NCBI GenBank assembly: GCA_016840825.1
Contig: JAEORN010000036.1
Location: forward strand, 7,337-71,336
Origin: Candidatus Thorarchaeota archaeon
Lineage (GTDB): Archaea; Asgardarchaeota; Thorarchaeia; Thorarchaeales; Thorarchaeaceae
DNA: 64,000 nucleotides
Reading direction: 5' to 3'
Of this stretch, positions 8,267 through 15,146 are shown piece after piece. The first letter of the stretch is position 1. Each line of letters starts with the position of its first letter. Under the pieces are notes generated by a model, which saw nothing but the letters and a program-made list of their open reading frames with translations, ran no database searches and was not told the origin of the DNA. The position numbers were made by a program, and so were the translations under genes.

Positions 8267-8614
8267 TTATTCTAGCAACCAATTGAAAGCAGCAAATGCT
8301 AGCAGTAGACCAAAAGCAAGCCAGGCGAATAATATGATTCCCGCGAATGCTCCATAAAGAGTGATATCCAAGAAGAAATGAATTCCTCCAAATATCCCCG
8401 AAATCACTGTCATCACCACTCGTGATGTCCTTGTTTTTGTATAGGCAAAGAGGAACGATGATGCAAGTAATATCACTCCACTCATGAATAGAATGAAGTT
8501 AAAGATTTCATATGCTCCAGGTGTGGTAAGCGTATACCACATATACGCTCCAACAAGTCCCATACCTATCAGGAGCGCAAGGTAATAGAAGAAACCTCCT
8601 TCTTCTCGACTCAA
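8267..8614 (-). CDS. Small four-helix membrane protein
   Basis: A 115-residue, almost wholly hydrophobic protein with four predicted helices separated by short polar loops (KTRTSR between helices 2 and 3). No conserved metal-binding or catalytic residues stand out. It is encoded against the complex I genes and splits the locus into glcD-nuoB plus its partner on one side and nuoA onward on the other. The start is an ATG. I do not recognise a family; hydrophobicity, a normal start and tight convergence with the upstream gene support its reality. Confidence 0.68.
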   Translation of the reverse strand: MSREEGGFFYYLALLIGMGLVGAYMWYTLTTPGAYEIFNFILFMSGVILLASSFLFAYTKTRTSRVVMTVISGIFGGIHFFLDITLYGAFAGIILFAWLAFGLLLAFAAFNWLLE

Positions 8615-8694
8615 TTTTATCGATTCTCCTTAGTTATACAACCGAGGTTTTACGTGTGAACTACAATATTTAACTTCTCCGAGATTCTTGCGAA

Positions 8695-8706
8695 GCGTTT
8701 TTAATA
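8695..8706 (+). promoter_or_regulatory. TATA-like box for the nuoA-N operon
   Basis: GTTTTTAATAC in the gap between the opposite-strand small membrane protein (start 8614) and the nuoA operon matches the A/T-rich archaeal TATA consensus. With a typical 25-bp offset, transcription would begin near 8730, giving a leader of about 130 nt before the 36-codon ORF at 8860. The stretch 8730-8859 shows no other gene. Confidence 0.35.
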
Positions 8707-8859
8707 CGGCAATACATTCCGCCGTTCTCAAGTTACAGGTTTACGATACACCAAGATGCTGAAGTCACACTGCGTAAACAAGCGTGATGTTTATCACTTG
8801 GTTGTATTGTCCTGTTGCTAAGCATTGACGTCAAATGAACACCACGAGAATGATTGAAG

Positions 8860-8970
8860 ATGGTTCAGGAACAACACTTTTACCTCACCATTTGTCCGGA
8901 TTGTGAGAGTCAATTCGGGAGCGAAGAATCACTCGGGTGTTATGACAAAAAGGACGGTATCAGAGCATGA
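8860..8970 (+). CDS. Putative 36-residue cysteine protein overlapping nuoA
   Basis: An ATG at 8860 opens a 36-codon frame reading MVQEQHFYLTICPDCESQFG then GSEESLG-type polar sequence, one more cysteine and a GIRA end. Its TGA overlaps the nuoA ATG (ATGA), the coupling seen elsewhere in this operon. The CPDC motif plus a later Cys resembles half of a zinc ribbon or a small Fe-S or metal site. An in-frame TGA at 8851 limits the upstream extent. It may be a true small subunit, a leader peptide, or chance; the overlap and CxxC argue for a gene. Confidence 0.45.
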   Translation: MVQEQHFYLTICPDCESQFGSEESLGCYDKKDGIRA

Positions 8971-9398
8971 GGTTATTCGTTGACTTCGTACCGGTATTAG
9001 TTTGGGCGCTATTAGCTATAGTGCTTGTGATTGTGATGCTACTGGCTTCATGGGTCCTTCGACCTCATGTTCTTCAGAACTCGGAGAAGAGATCATCCTA
9101 TGAATGCGGTGAGGAACCAATTGGCACTGCCAGGATGTCCTATCCATACAATTACCTAGTTTATACAATTTTGTTCGTCGTCATTGATGTGATGGGTGCT
9201 TTCCTCTGGTTGTTAGCGGCATCAACCCTTCGGTTAGAGGCTATGATCGTTTGGCAGACCCTGATCTTTGTCTTGATAATAATGGGTGGAATTGGGTTTG
9301 CAATGAAGTTACTCCCCGAAGCTTCCTTGGATGGAAAGGAAACACTTGAGCTATATAGAGAAACCAAGAAGGCGAAGGAGGCCGCTCAAACTCATTAA
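8967..9398 (+). CDS. nuoA: Complex I subunit NuoA (NDUFA3/ND3-like)
   Basis: A 143-residue membrane subunit with three helices. The YECGEEPIG loop after helix 1 is the hallmark of NuoA/ND3, containing the conserved loop cysteine. In helix 2 the usual FDVE motif reads IDVMGAF: the aspartate is kept but the glutamate position is Met by eye alignment. The C-terminal ~30 residues are charged. NuoA helps shape the quinone chamber and the entry of the proton axis with NuoH. nuoJ follows 14 bp downstream with an AGAGGTGA ribosome-binding site. Confidence 0.92.
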   Translation: MRLFVDFVPVLVWALLAIVLVIVMLLASWVLRPHVLQNSEKRSSYECGEEPIGTARMSYPYNYLVYTILFVVIDVMGAFLWLLAASTLRLEAMIVWQTLIFVLIIMGGIGFAMKLLPEASLDGKETLELYRETKKAKEAAQTH

Positions 9399-9412
9399 AG
9401 AGGTGAATAATC

Positions 9413-10048
9413 ATGCAAGAACTAGATCCATTCCTTCAACTCTTTGAGCAGGTAGAATTCCTATTGCTAGCAGCTATCGTCCTTGTCCTTGGATATCTAG
9501 CCTTGGAACATAGGGATATTGTCTATGCTGCATTCTTCTTTGGATTTATGGCAAGTTTCGTTGCAGGATTCTTCCTTCTGCTTGATGCTCCTTACATTGC
9601 TGGTATGCAGATTGCTGTGTATACGGGTGGCATTAGTGCTTTGATAATATTCGGTGTACTATTACTTCCTCGGGCACAAGATAGGACTCTGGAATCATTT
9701 GCTACGCCAAGAGCTCGCATGGTTGGTTTAGTCCTAGCGGCAGTCGTCATGGCAATCTCTGGAGGTCTTGCATTGGCATTTCCGTGGCCTTCAGATATTC
9801 CAGTCGGTATTCCTGAATTTTCACAGAGCCTTCAAGGATTGGCTGAATGGCTTTGGCAGGATCATGGTCTCTATGTGCAGATTATCGGATTGATTATCCT
9901 TACCACGCTGGTTGGTACACTCGCTCTATTGAAGATGGATAAGGGTGAAGCATTGAAGAGTGTCACCGCTGAATTCGGTATTGAAGCTGAGCCTGAGCCA
10001 GAGATAGAAGAACACTCTCCTGAAGACCTAGAGGAGGCGTCTAACTAA
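9413..10048 (+). CDS. nuoJ: Complex I subunit NuoJ (ND6-like)
   Basis: A 211-residue membrane protein with five helices. The signature helix 3 reads AGMQIAVYTGGISALIIFG, matching the ND6/NuoJ segment that carries the conserved tyrosine and a pi-bulge involved in coupling. The C-terminal region carries an acidic tail (residues ~180-211) beyond the last helix, longer than in many bacterial homologues. Its stop overlaps the start of nuoK (TAATG), so the pair is translationally linked. Confidence 0.92.
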   Translation: MQELDPFLQLFEQVEFLLLAAIVLVLGYLALEHRDIVYAAFFFGFMASFVAGFFLLLDAPYIAGMQIAVYTGGISALIIFGVLLLPRAQDRTLESFATPRARMVGLVLAAVVMAISGGLALAFPWPSDIPVGIPEFSQSLQGLAEWLWQDHGLYVQIIGLIILTTLVGTLALLKMDKGEALKSVTAEFGIEAEPEPEIEEHSPEDLEEASN

Positions 10049-10359
10049 TGGTTCCGTTAACTTGGTATCTAGTTGTTGCTTTCATGCTAATTGGCCTAGG
10101 AGCCTATGGGATGATGGTAAAACGGAATCTCATCCGTATTCTGATTGGAGCTGAGATTATGGGTAACGGAGTAAATCTTGCTTTAGTCGCCTTGGCAGTA
10201 TATGGTGGATTCTTCTCATACACACCTCAAGGTCTCATTATGCTGATTATCTCAGTCGCGGCTGCCCACACTGCACTGGCATTGGTTCTGATGTTATTGT
10301 ACAATCGAAGGTATGGTACAGTTGACCTTAGTATTCCTGTACAAGAGGAGGTAGCATAG
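10048..10359 (+). CDS. nuoK: Complex I subunit NuoK (ND4L-like)
   Basis: A 103-residue three-helix subunit. Helix 2 has the conserved glutamate in IGAEIMGNGVNLAL. In helix 3 the second canonical glutamate (AAAEAA in most homologues) is a histidine here, in AAAHTALAL. The Asn-Ala-Val-Asn-Leu-like helix also recalls MrpC, the antiporter relative of NuoK. These two residues sit on the central proton axis, so the Glu-to-His change may alter coupling. The gene overlaps nuoJ by one base and is followed 1 bp later by nuoC. Confidence 0.92.
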   Translation: MVPLTWYLVVAFMLIGLGAYGMMVKRNLIRILIGAEIMGNGVNLALVALAVYGGFFSYTPQGLIMLIISVAAAHTALALVLMLLYNRRYGTVDLSIPVQEEVA

Positions 10360-10360
10360 T

Positions 10361-10864
10361 ATGGGCGCAGAAGATATAGTACGCAAGTTCAACTCGAAGT
10401 TCCCAGAGGTTCAGGCTAATGTCAAGAATGCTACTCATGTCGATGTCGTTGTACCAAAAGAGAAGATACGTGATCTAGTGAATCTGGTTGACGAACTATT
10501 CCCATTGGTGCTTCCTGAAACTGTCTTTGGTGTTGACCTTGGTGAAGATAAATATCAAGTGAATTACATGTTCTGGTCCCGAGAGAGCAAACTGATTACT
10601 CAGTTACGCGTGAACTTGGAGAGCCCAGATCTTTCAGTGAACTCAGTAGCTGATATCTTTCCTGCCTTGGAATGGCATGAGAGAGAAACGTACGAAATGT
10701 TTGGTATTATGTTCGAGGGGCACCCCGACCTGCGACCCCTGCTCTTGCCTGATGAGCTGGTTGGACAGTTTCCGCTCCGAAAGAGCTTCCAAACGGATAG
10801 GGAGCGAGAAACTCAAACGACTACAGTAGCGCGATCGCCACAAGCTGGAGGTGGCAACGAATGA
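10361..10864 (+). CDS. nuoC: Complex I subunit NuoC (30-kDa type)
   Basis: A 167-residue soluble subunit. The signature of the family, HERETYEMFGI followed by GHPDLRPLLLP and FPLRKSF, is present near residues 105-148. NuoC lies on the peripheral arm against NuoD and NuoI. It is separate from NuoD rather than fused as in E. coli. Its stop overlaps the ATG of nuoD (ATGA). Length is normal for archaeal FpoC-type proteins. Confidence 0.93.
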   Translation: MGAEDIVRKFNSKFPEVQANVKNATHVDVVVPKEKIRDLVNLVDELFPLVLPETVFGVDLGEDKYQVNYMFWSRESKLITQLRVNLESPDLSVNSVADIFPALEWHERETYEMFGIMFEGHPDLRPLLLPDELVGQFPLRKSFQTDRERETQTTTVARSPQAGGGNE

Positions 10865-11997
10865 GCCCCGATATTGTTGATGAATCAGTAGATATTTGGT
10901 TCGGTCCACAGCATGTTTCTGCTCATGGATGGGCTGCCAAACTCAAGCTCGTGGGAGATTTCATCGTTGAATGTGATCCTCACGCAGGTTACTTCCATAG
11001 ATCTGCTGAGAAATGTCTAGAATTCCGCAATTTCCGACAAGGCTCGCTTATCCTTGAACGGCTTTGTATGCTTGAAGCGTTCCTTTCTGAGTATCCCTAT
11101 ATTACTGCTGTTGAACAGATTGCTGGCCTGGTGGTTCCCGAGCGTGCGAAGGTCATGCGAACGATAATGATGGAAGCCAGTAGGATTCACTCCCTCCAAT
11201 TTTGGTGGGGCCAGTTCTCAGCTGAGATGGGATTCTTTGCGATGACTTTATGGCCATGGGTTGATAGAGAATATTTCTTGGATGCCTTCGAAGAACTGAC
11301 TGGTTCTCGACACTCTACAAGTTTTGGGACACCTGGAGGTACAAGATTCGATTTCACTGAGAAGTCTGTACAGAAGCTTGAGAAAGCAGTTGAAGTGTTG
11401 GAAAATAACCTACCAAAATTTGAGGATATGCTCCTTGGAAGTCCAATATTCAGAATGCGTACAGAAGGCGTTGCTCAATACGATGCAAAGCAAGCACTTC
11501 GATGGGGATTCTCGGGACCAAATATCAAAGCCTGTGGCATTCCTATGGACCTTCGAAAGGATCTACCTGATCCCAATTTAGCATATGATATGGCTGATTG
11601 GGAGGTGCCAGTTACTGAGAATCCGGAGCATCCTGGAGAGAGTGATGCATATGACCGAATGGTGCAGAGGTTCAAGGAAGTAAAGACCTCGGTGAGTATC
11701 ATTAAGCAATTACTGCCTCAATTGCCTGAAGGTGAATTTGTGGATCCGAAGGCACGAGCAAAGGCAAACCGTCTACCTGAAGGGGAGGCATATGGACGGG
11801 TTGAGGGAACTCGTGGCGTAATCTCTTTGTGGTTGAAAACTCTTGACAAGGCACAGACGCCTTACAGGGCTAAGATTCGCGGTCCTTGTTTGCAATCATA
11901 TTATTCGTTGAAACATCTAGTACCAAGTGCAAGGTTTGCTGATTTCATTGTGATATTTGGAAGTCTTGATCCATATCCAGGATGGTGGGACAGATAA
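10861..11997 (+). CDS. nuoD: Complex I subunit NuoD (49-kDa type), divergent quinone site
   Basis: A 378-residue subunit that forms the quinone pocket with NuoB and NuoH. The N-terminal loop GPQHVSAHGW keeps the His that contacts the quinone head group. The helix that normally carries DRxDYL reads ERLCMLEAF, so the quinone-binding tyrosine (Tyr87 in Thermus Nqo4) appears to be Met and the preceding Asp is Cys, by eye alignment. HRSAEKCLE corresponds to HRGxEK. These are non-conservative changes in a usually invariant site. It overlaps nuoC upstream and nuoH (possible early start) downstream. Confidence 0.92.
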   Translation: MSPDIVDESVDIWFGPQHVSAHGWAAKLKLVGDFIVECDPHAGYFHRSAEKCLEFRNFRQGSLILERLCMLEAFLSEYPYITAVEQIAGLVVPERAKVMRTIMMEASRIHSLQFWWGQFSAEMGFFAMTLWPWVDREYFLDAFEELTGSRHSTSFGTPGGTRFDFTEKSVQKLEKAVEVLENNLPKFEDMLLGSPIFRMRTEGVAQYDAKQALRWGFSGPNIKACGIPMDLRKDLPDPNLAYDMADWEVPVTENPEHPGESDAYDRMVQRFKEVKTSVSIIKQLLPQLPEGEFVDPKARAKANRLPEGEAYGRVEGTRGVISLWLKTLDKAQTPYRAKIRGPCLQSYYSLKHLVPSARFADFIVIFGSLDPYPGWWDR

Positions 11998-12008
11998 TGG
12001 GAGGTGCG

Positions 12009-13139
12009 ATGACATTGCAATTCGAATGGTTCTTTGATTGGCTATCCGGAATTCCCACATGGCTCTTTGATGTGATCTATTGGATCATAGGGATCATAAT
12101 GGGAATTATCTTCTGGATTGAAGATCTGGTTAGATTTCTTTGGATATTAATCGTTGACAACTTCTTCTTCCTATTCAAGGTTGTTCTATTTCCAGGACTC
12201 ATCTTCGTGGTCATGGGTTTGATATACTTCGTTTGGTTCACTCGAAAACTCTGGGGTCGCATCCAAATGCGAAGAGGTCCAATGCACTTGGGTAAGTATG
12301 GTGGTGTACAGATCTTCGCAGATGCAATAAAGCTCATTTCAAAGGAAACCATCATTCCTGATAACTCTCGAAGATGGATGTATAGATTCCTACCTTCACT
12401 CTTACTTATACTCGTCCTGATTCCCTTCGCATTCGTTCCATGGGATACGACATGGTTCATAGCAGATCTCTCTGTTAGTCTTGTACTTGTGTTCGCATTC
12501 CTTGCAGGAGTTCCAGTTGTTGCACTCCTAGCAGGTTGGATTAGCGGCTCGAAGTATTCACTTATCGGAGGATTCAGGGCTGCTAACAACCAATTTGCAG
12601 CGGAGATCCCGATGATCATTTCCTCGATAGGTCCAGCGATGCTTGCTGGTTCCCTAAGTATAATGGGCATCGCAGTTGCTCAGGAATCAATTTGGTTCAT
12701 CTTCTTGCTACCGATTGGCTTTGCGACCTTCCTGACAGCTTCAATTGTTTCAGTGGGAGTCTTTCCGTTTGATGCGCCAGTTGCTGATTCAGAGATCATA
12801 TTTGGATGGAGGACCGAGTTCTCAGGGATATACTTCACACTCACCTATTTCGCTGAGTTTGCAGAGCAAATGCTCTATTCAGCATTGATGGTGACTTTCT
12901 TCTTTGGAGGATTTTACGGAATCCCCTGGTTCCCAGGGGCTGTGAATTTCATTATCAAGTGGCTGATTATGCTATTTGTCTTCGTGACAGTAAGCTCTTC
13001 CTTCCACAGACTTAGACAAGACCAAATTGTCCGATATTGCTGGAAATATCTGATGCCGCTAGCAATCTTGAATGTAGTATTAGCGATGCTTGCCATCGTC
13101 TATGTGCCAGGACTGGCACCACTTCTTGTAGGAGGTTAG
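12009..13139 (+). CDS. nuoH: Complex I subunit NuoH (ND1-like), N-terminally extended
   Basis: A membrane subunit of 376 residues if it starts at the ATG at 12009, which is preceded by GGGAGGTG; ATGs at 11982 and 11997 are also in frame and overlap nuoD. An extra hydrophobic segment precedes the usual first helix. The cytoplasmic loop reads RRGPMHLGKYGG, then FADAIKLISKE, where most homologues have GPNRVG. The acidic loop reads FPFDAPVADSEI in place of FDLPEAEAEL, so one glutamate is Val and one is Asp. These loops line the quinone chamber, consistent with the changes in NuoD. nuoI follows after 4 bp. Confidence 0.92.
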   Translation: MTLQFEWFFDWLSGIPTWLFDVIYWIIGIIMGIIFWIEDLVRFLWILIVDNFFFLFKVVLFPGLIFVVMGLIYFVWFTRKLWGRIQMRRGPMHLGKYGGVQIFADAIKLISKETIIPDNSRRWMYRFLPSLLLILVLIPFAFVPWDTTWFIADLSVSLVLVFAFLAGVPVVALLAGWISGSKYSLIGGFRAANNQFAAEIPMIISSIGPAMLAGSLSIMGIAVAQESIWFIFLLPIGFATFLTASIVSVGVFPFDAPVADSEIIFGWRTEFSGIYFTLTYFAEFAEQMLYSALMVTFFFGGFYGIPWFPGAVNFIIKWLIMLFVFVTVSSSFHRLRQDQIVRYCWKYLMPLAILNVVLAMLAIVYVPGLAPLLVGG

Positions 13140-13143
13140 AAGG

Positions 13144-13575
13144 ATGGGATTTCTTAGTAATTTGGGTGAGATAATCACAATTCTGAAACATATCTTTAGA
13201 CAAATCTTCAAGAGACCCTTTACTAGCCTGTATCCATTTGAGGATAGAATATATCCTGAGAGGACACGTGGACGTCACATTCATGTTCGACAGAATTGTA
13301 CTGCATGCTCTCAATGTGTCAAAGCTTGTCCAGTCGTTGCCATTACAATTGACAAGGAAGATAAGATGTATGAGAAAGATGCAGCACTCTCCTTTGACTA
13401 TACCCGATGCATCTTCTGTGGTCTATGTGTTGATGCCTGCAGATTTGATGCTCTGTATCATACTCCCATAGTTGATCTATCAGAGGAAGATCGAGCAGAC
13501 TTGGAGTATGGTCCTGAGAAGATGACTACTCTCGACCGGGAACCACTAAAGTGGAGAGGAAGGAGGTTCAGGTAG
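13144..13575 (+). CDS. nuoI: Complex I subunit NuoI, 2x[4Fe-4S]
   Basis: A 143-residue ferredoxin-like subunit that would relay electrons through clusters N6a and N6b to N2 in NuoB. Two motifs are intact: CTACSQCVKACP and CIFCGLCVDACR (the second ends in Arg rather than Pro). The N terminus has the amphipathic membrane-contact segment usual for NuoI. With no NuoG, NuoF or NuoE encoded here, this would be the outermost Fe-S subunit and the likely docking surface for the HdrD-like protein or the fused FAD domain. It abuts the first nuoM without a gap. Confidence 0.94.
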   Translation: MGFLSNLGEIITILKHIFRQIFKRPFTSLYPFEDRIYPERTRGRHIHVRQNCTACSQCVKACPVVAITIDKEDKMYEKDAALSFDYTRCIFCGLCVDACRFDALYHTPIVDLSEEDRADLEYGPEKMTTLDREPLKWRGRRFR

Positions 13576-15135
13576 ATGCAGGCAGTCTTCGAATTCCCAT
13601 TTATGGGTGTATCACTAGCTGTACTCTTCATTGGTGGTCTTTTCATCTATCTCATGAAGAATAGATTAGAGAAGAGTTCTGGGAGGATTGCTGTTGTAAT
13701 CTCTGGAATCGCTGTAGCATTGATGATTCCTCCGTTCTATCGTGTTATGCTCGAGGATCATGCATACAACATCGCAGAAGAGACCCTCCATTGGTCAAAC
13801 ATCCTAGGATCATTTGGACTTCGCTTGGATGGAATCGCATTCCCCATTACATTTGCTGTAGTCGTGCTAGGATTCCTATCTGTGGTCTATGCCGTTGGAT
13901 ACACTTCCCATGAACATAGCAAGCCAACATTCTTCGCGAATCAACTATTCTTCTTGATGGGCATGCAATGGGTTACGCTGGCAACCAACCTCATCGAATT
14001 CTTTATCGCATGGGAACTGATGCTAGTACCATCCTATTTCCTCATCCTCTTCTGGGGACTCCCTGAAACCAGAAAGAGAACCGCACTCAAGTTCTGGCTC
14101 TACACTCAGAGCGGTGCTGTCTGTATCTTAATTGGATTCGGATTGCTTTACTTCATTAGTGGCGCAACTTCTTTCGAACTCGCCGTGATTCAAAGTATGA
14201 TCGCCTCCTATCTTGGAGCATCAGATTTGCTTAAGCTCATATTCATTCTACTTGCTGCTGGATTCCTAGTAAAGATGGCCGTGTTTCCGATCCATTGGTG
14301 GCTTCCACCAGTACATGCCGAGGCTCCAACTCCGATCTCTGTGCTCCTATCTGGTGCTATGATTGAGACTGGTGCATACGCCTTGGTTAGATTTGGAACG
14401 ATTACATTAGGACCAGCCGCAGCTGATCTTTCAGTATACATCGCTGCAATTGGTGTCATAACCATGTTCTACGGTGGATTCATGGCATTAGTTCAGAAAG
14501 ACATCAAGAGACTTCTTGCGTACTCATCAGTCAGCCAAATGGGATATGTCCTCTTTGCATTGGGAGTATTCTCTGTCTATGGTGTGTCGGGAGGTCTCTT
14601 CCATCTGATTAACCATGCGTTCTCAAAGGGACTTCTGTTTATGGCCGCAGGGACTGTTATGCATCAGACTGGCATACGGAATATCGACAAGCTGGGAGGT
14701 CTCTCTAACAAGATGCCCATTACAGCATTCATGGCTGCTATTGGGGCGATGAGCATTGCTGGTAGTCCACCGCTTTCTGGATTTGCTTCAGAATGGATGA
14801 TGTTCCTCGGTGGATTCCAAGCGGCATCTCCCCCAGGCACAGGAGTCATCGTGCAACCAATGCTGCTTATCCTGTCAATACTTGCTGTATCAAGTACAAT
14901 AATGAGTGCTGGCTATATGCTACGATTCCTCTGGAAAGTCTTCCTAGGACCCAATCCAGACGAGCTCGAAGAGGTAAAAGAAGGGCCAAGGTCGATGACT
15001 ATACCAATGATTATCCTTGGGTTCCTCATCGTGTTCTTTGGAATCTTCCCAGGAATTGCTCTAGATATCATAGTACCCGCAGTGGACGCAATACCGAACA
15101 TCATACCCTTCGAAGCTCCCATTCCCGTTCCATGA
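13576..15135 (+). CDS. nuoM: Complex I antiporter-like subunit NuoM, first copy
   Basis: A 519-residue antiporter-like proton channel with about 14 helices. The conserved helix-5 glutamate (FFIAWELMLVPSY) and helix-7 lysine (GFLVKMAVFPIHWWLP) are present, as is the downstream HAEAPTPIS motif. It is one of two NuoM-type genes in the operon and sits between nuoI and nuoL. The other is at 17455. Its C terminus carries an extra hydrophobic helix after a charged PDELEEVKEG loop. A fourth antiporter-like subunit would allow an extra proton per two electrons if coupled. Confidence 0.92.
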   Translation: MQAVFEFPFMGVSLAVLFIGGLFIYLMKNRLEKSSGRIAVVISGIAVALMIPPFYRVMLEDHAYNIAEETLHWSNILGSFGLRLDGIAFPITFAVVVLGFLSVVYAVGYTSHEHSKPTFFANQLFFLMGMQWVTLATNLIEFFIAWELMLVPSYFLILFWGLPETRKRTALKFWLYTQSGAVCILIGFGLLYFISGATSFELAVIQSMIASYLGASDLLKLIFILLAAGFLVKMAVFPIHWWLPPVHAEAPTPISVLLSGAMIETGAYALVRFGTITLGPAAADLSVYIAAIGVITMFYGGFMALVQKDIKRLLAYSSVSQMGYVLFALGVFSVYGVSGGLFHLINHAFSKGLLFMAAGTVMHQTGIRNIDKLGGLSNKMPITAFMAAIGAMSIAGSPPLSGFASEWMMFLGGFQAASPPGTGVIVQPMLLILSILAVSSTIMSAGYMLRFLWKVFLGPNPDELEEVKEGPRSMTIPMIILGFLIVFFGIFPGIALDIIVPAVDAIPNIIPFEAPIPVP

Positions 15136-15146
15136 GGTGATCAAAG

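Noticed and set aside
8615..8859. Riboswitch or ncRNA in the leader before nuoA
   Set aside because: No convincing conserved stem architecture or known motif could be found by eye.
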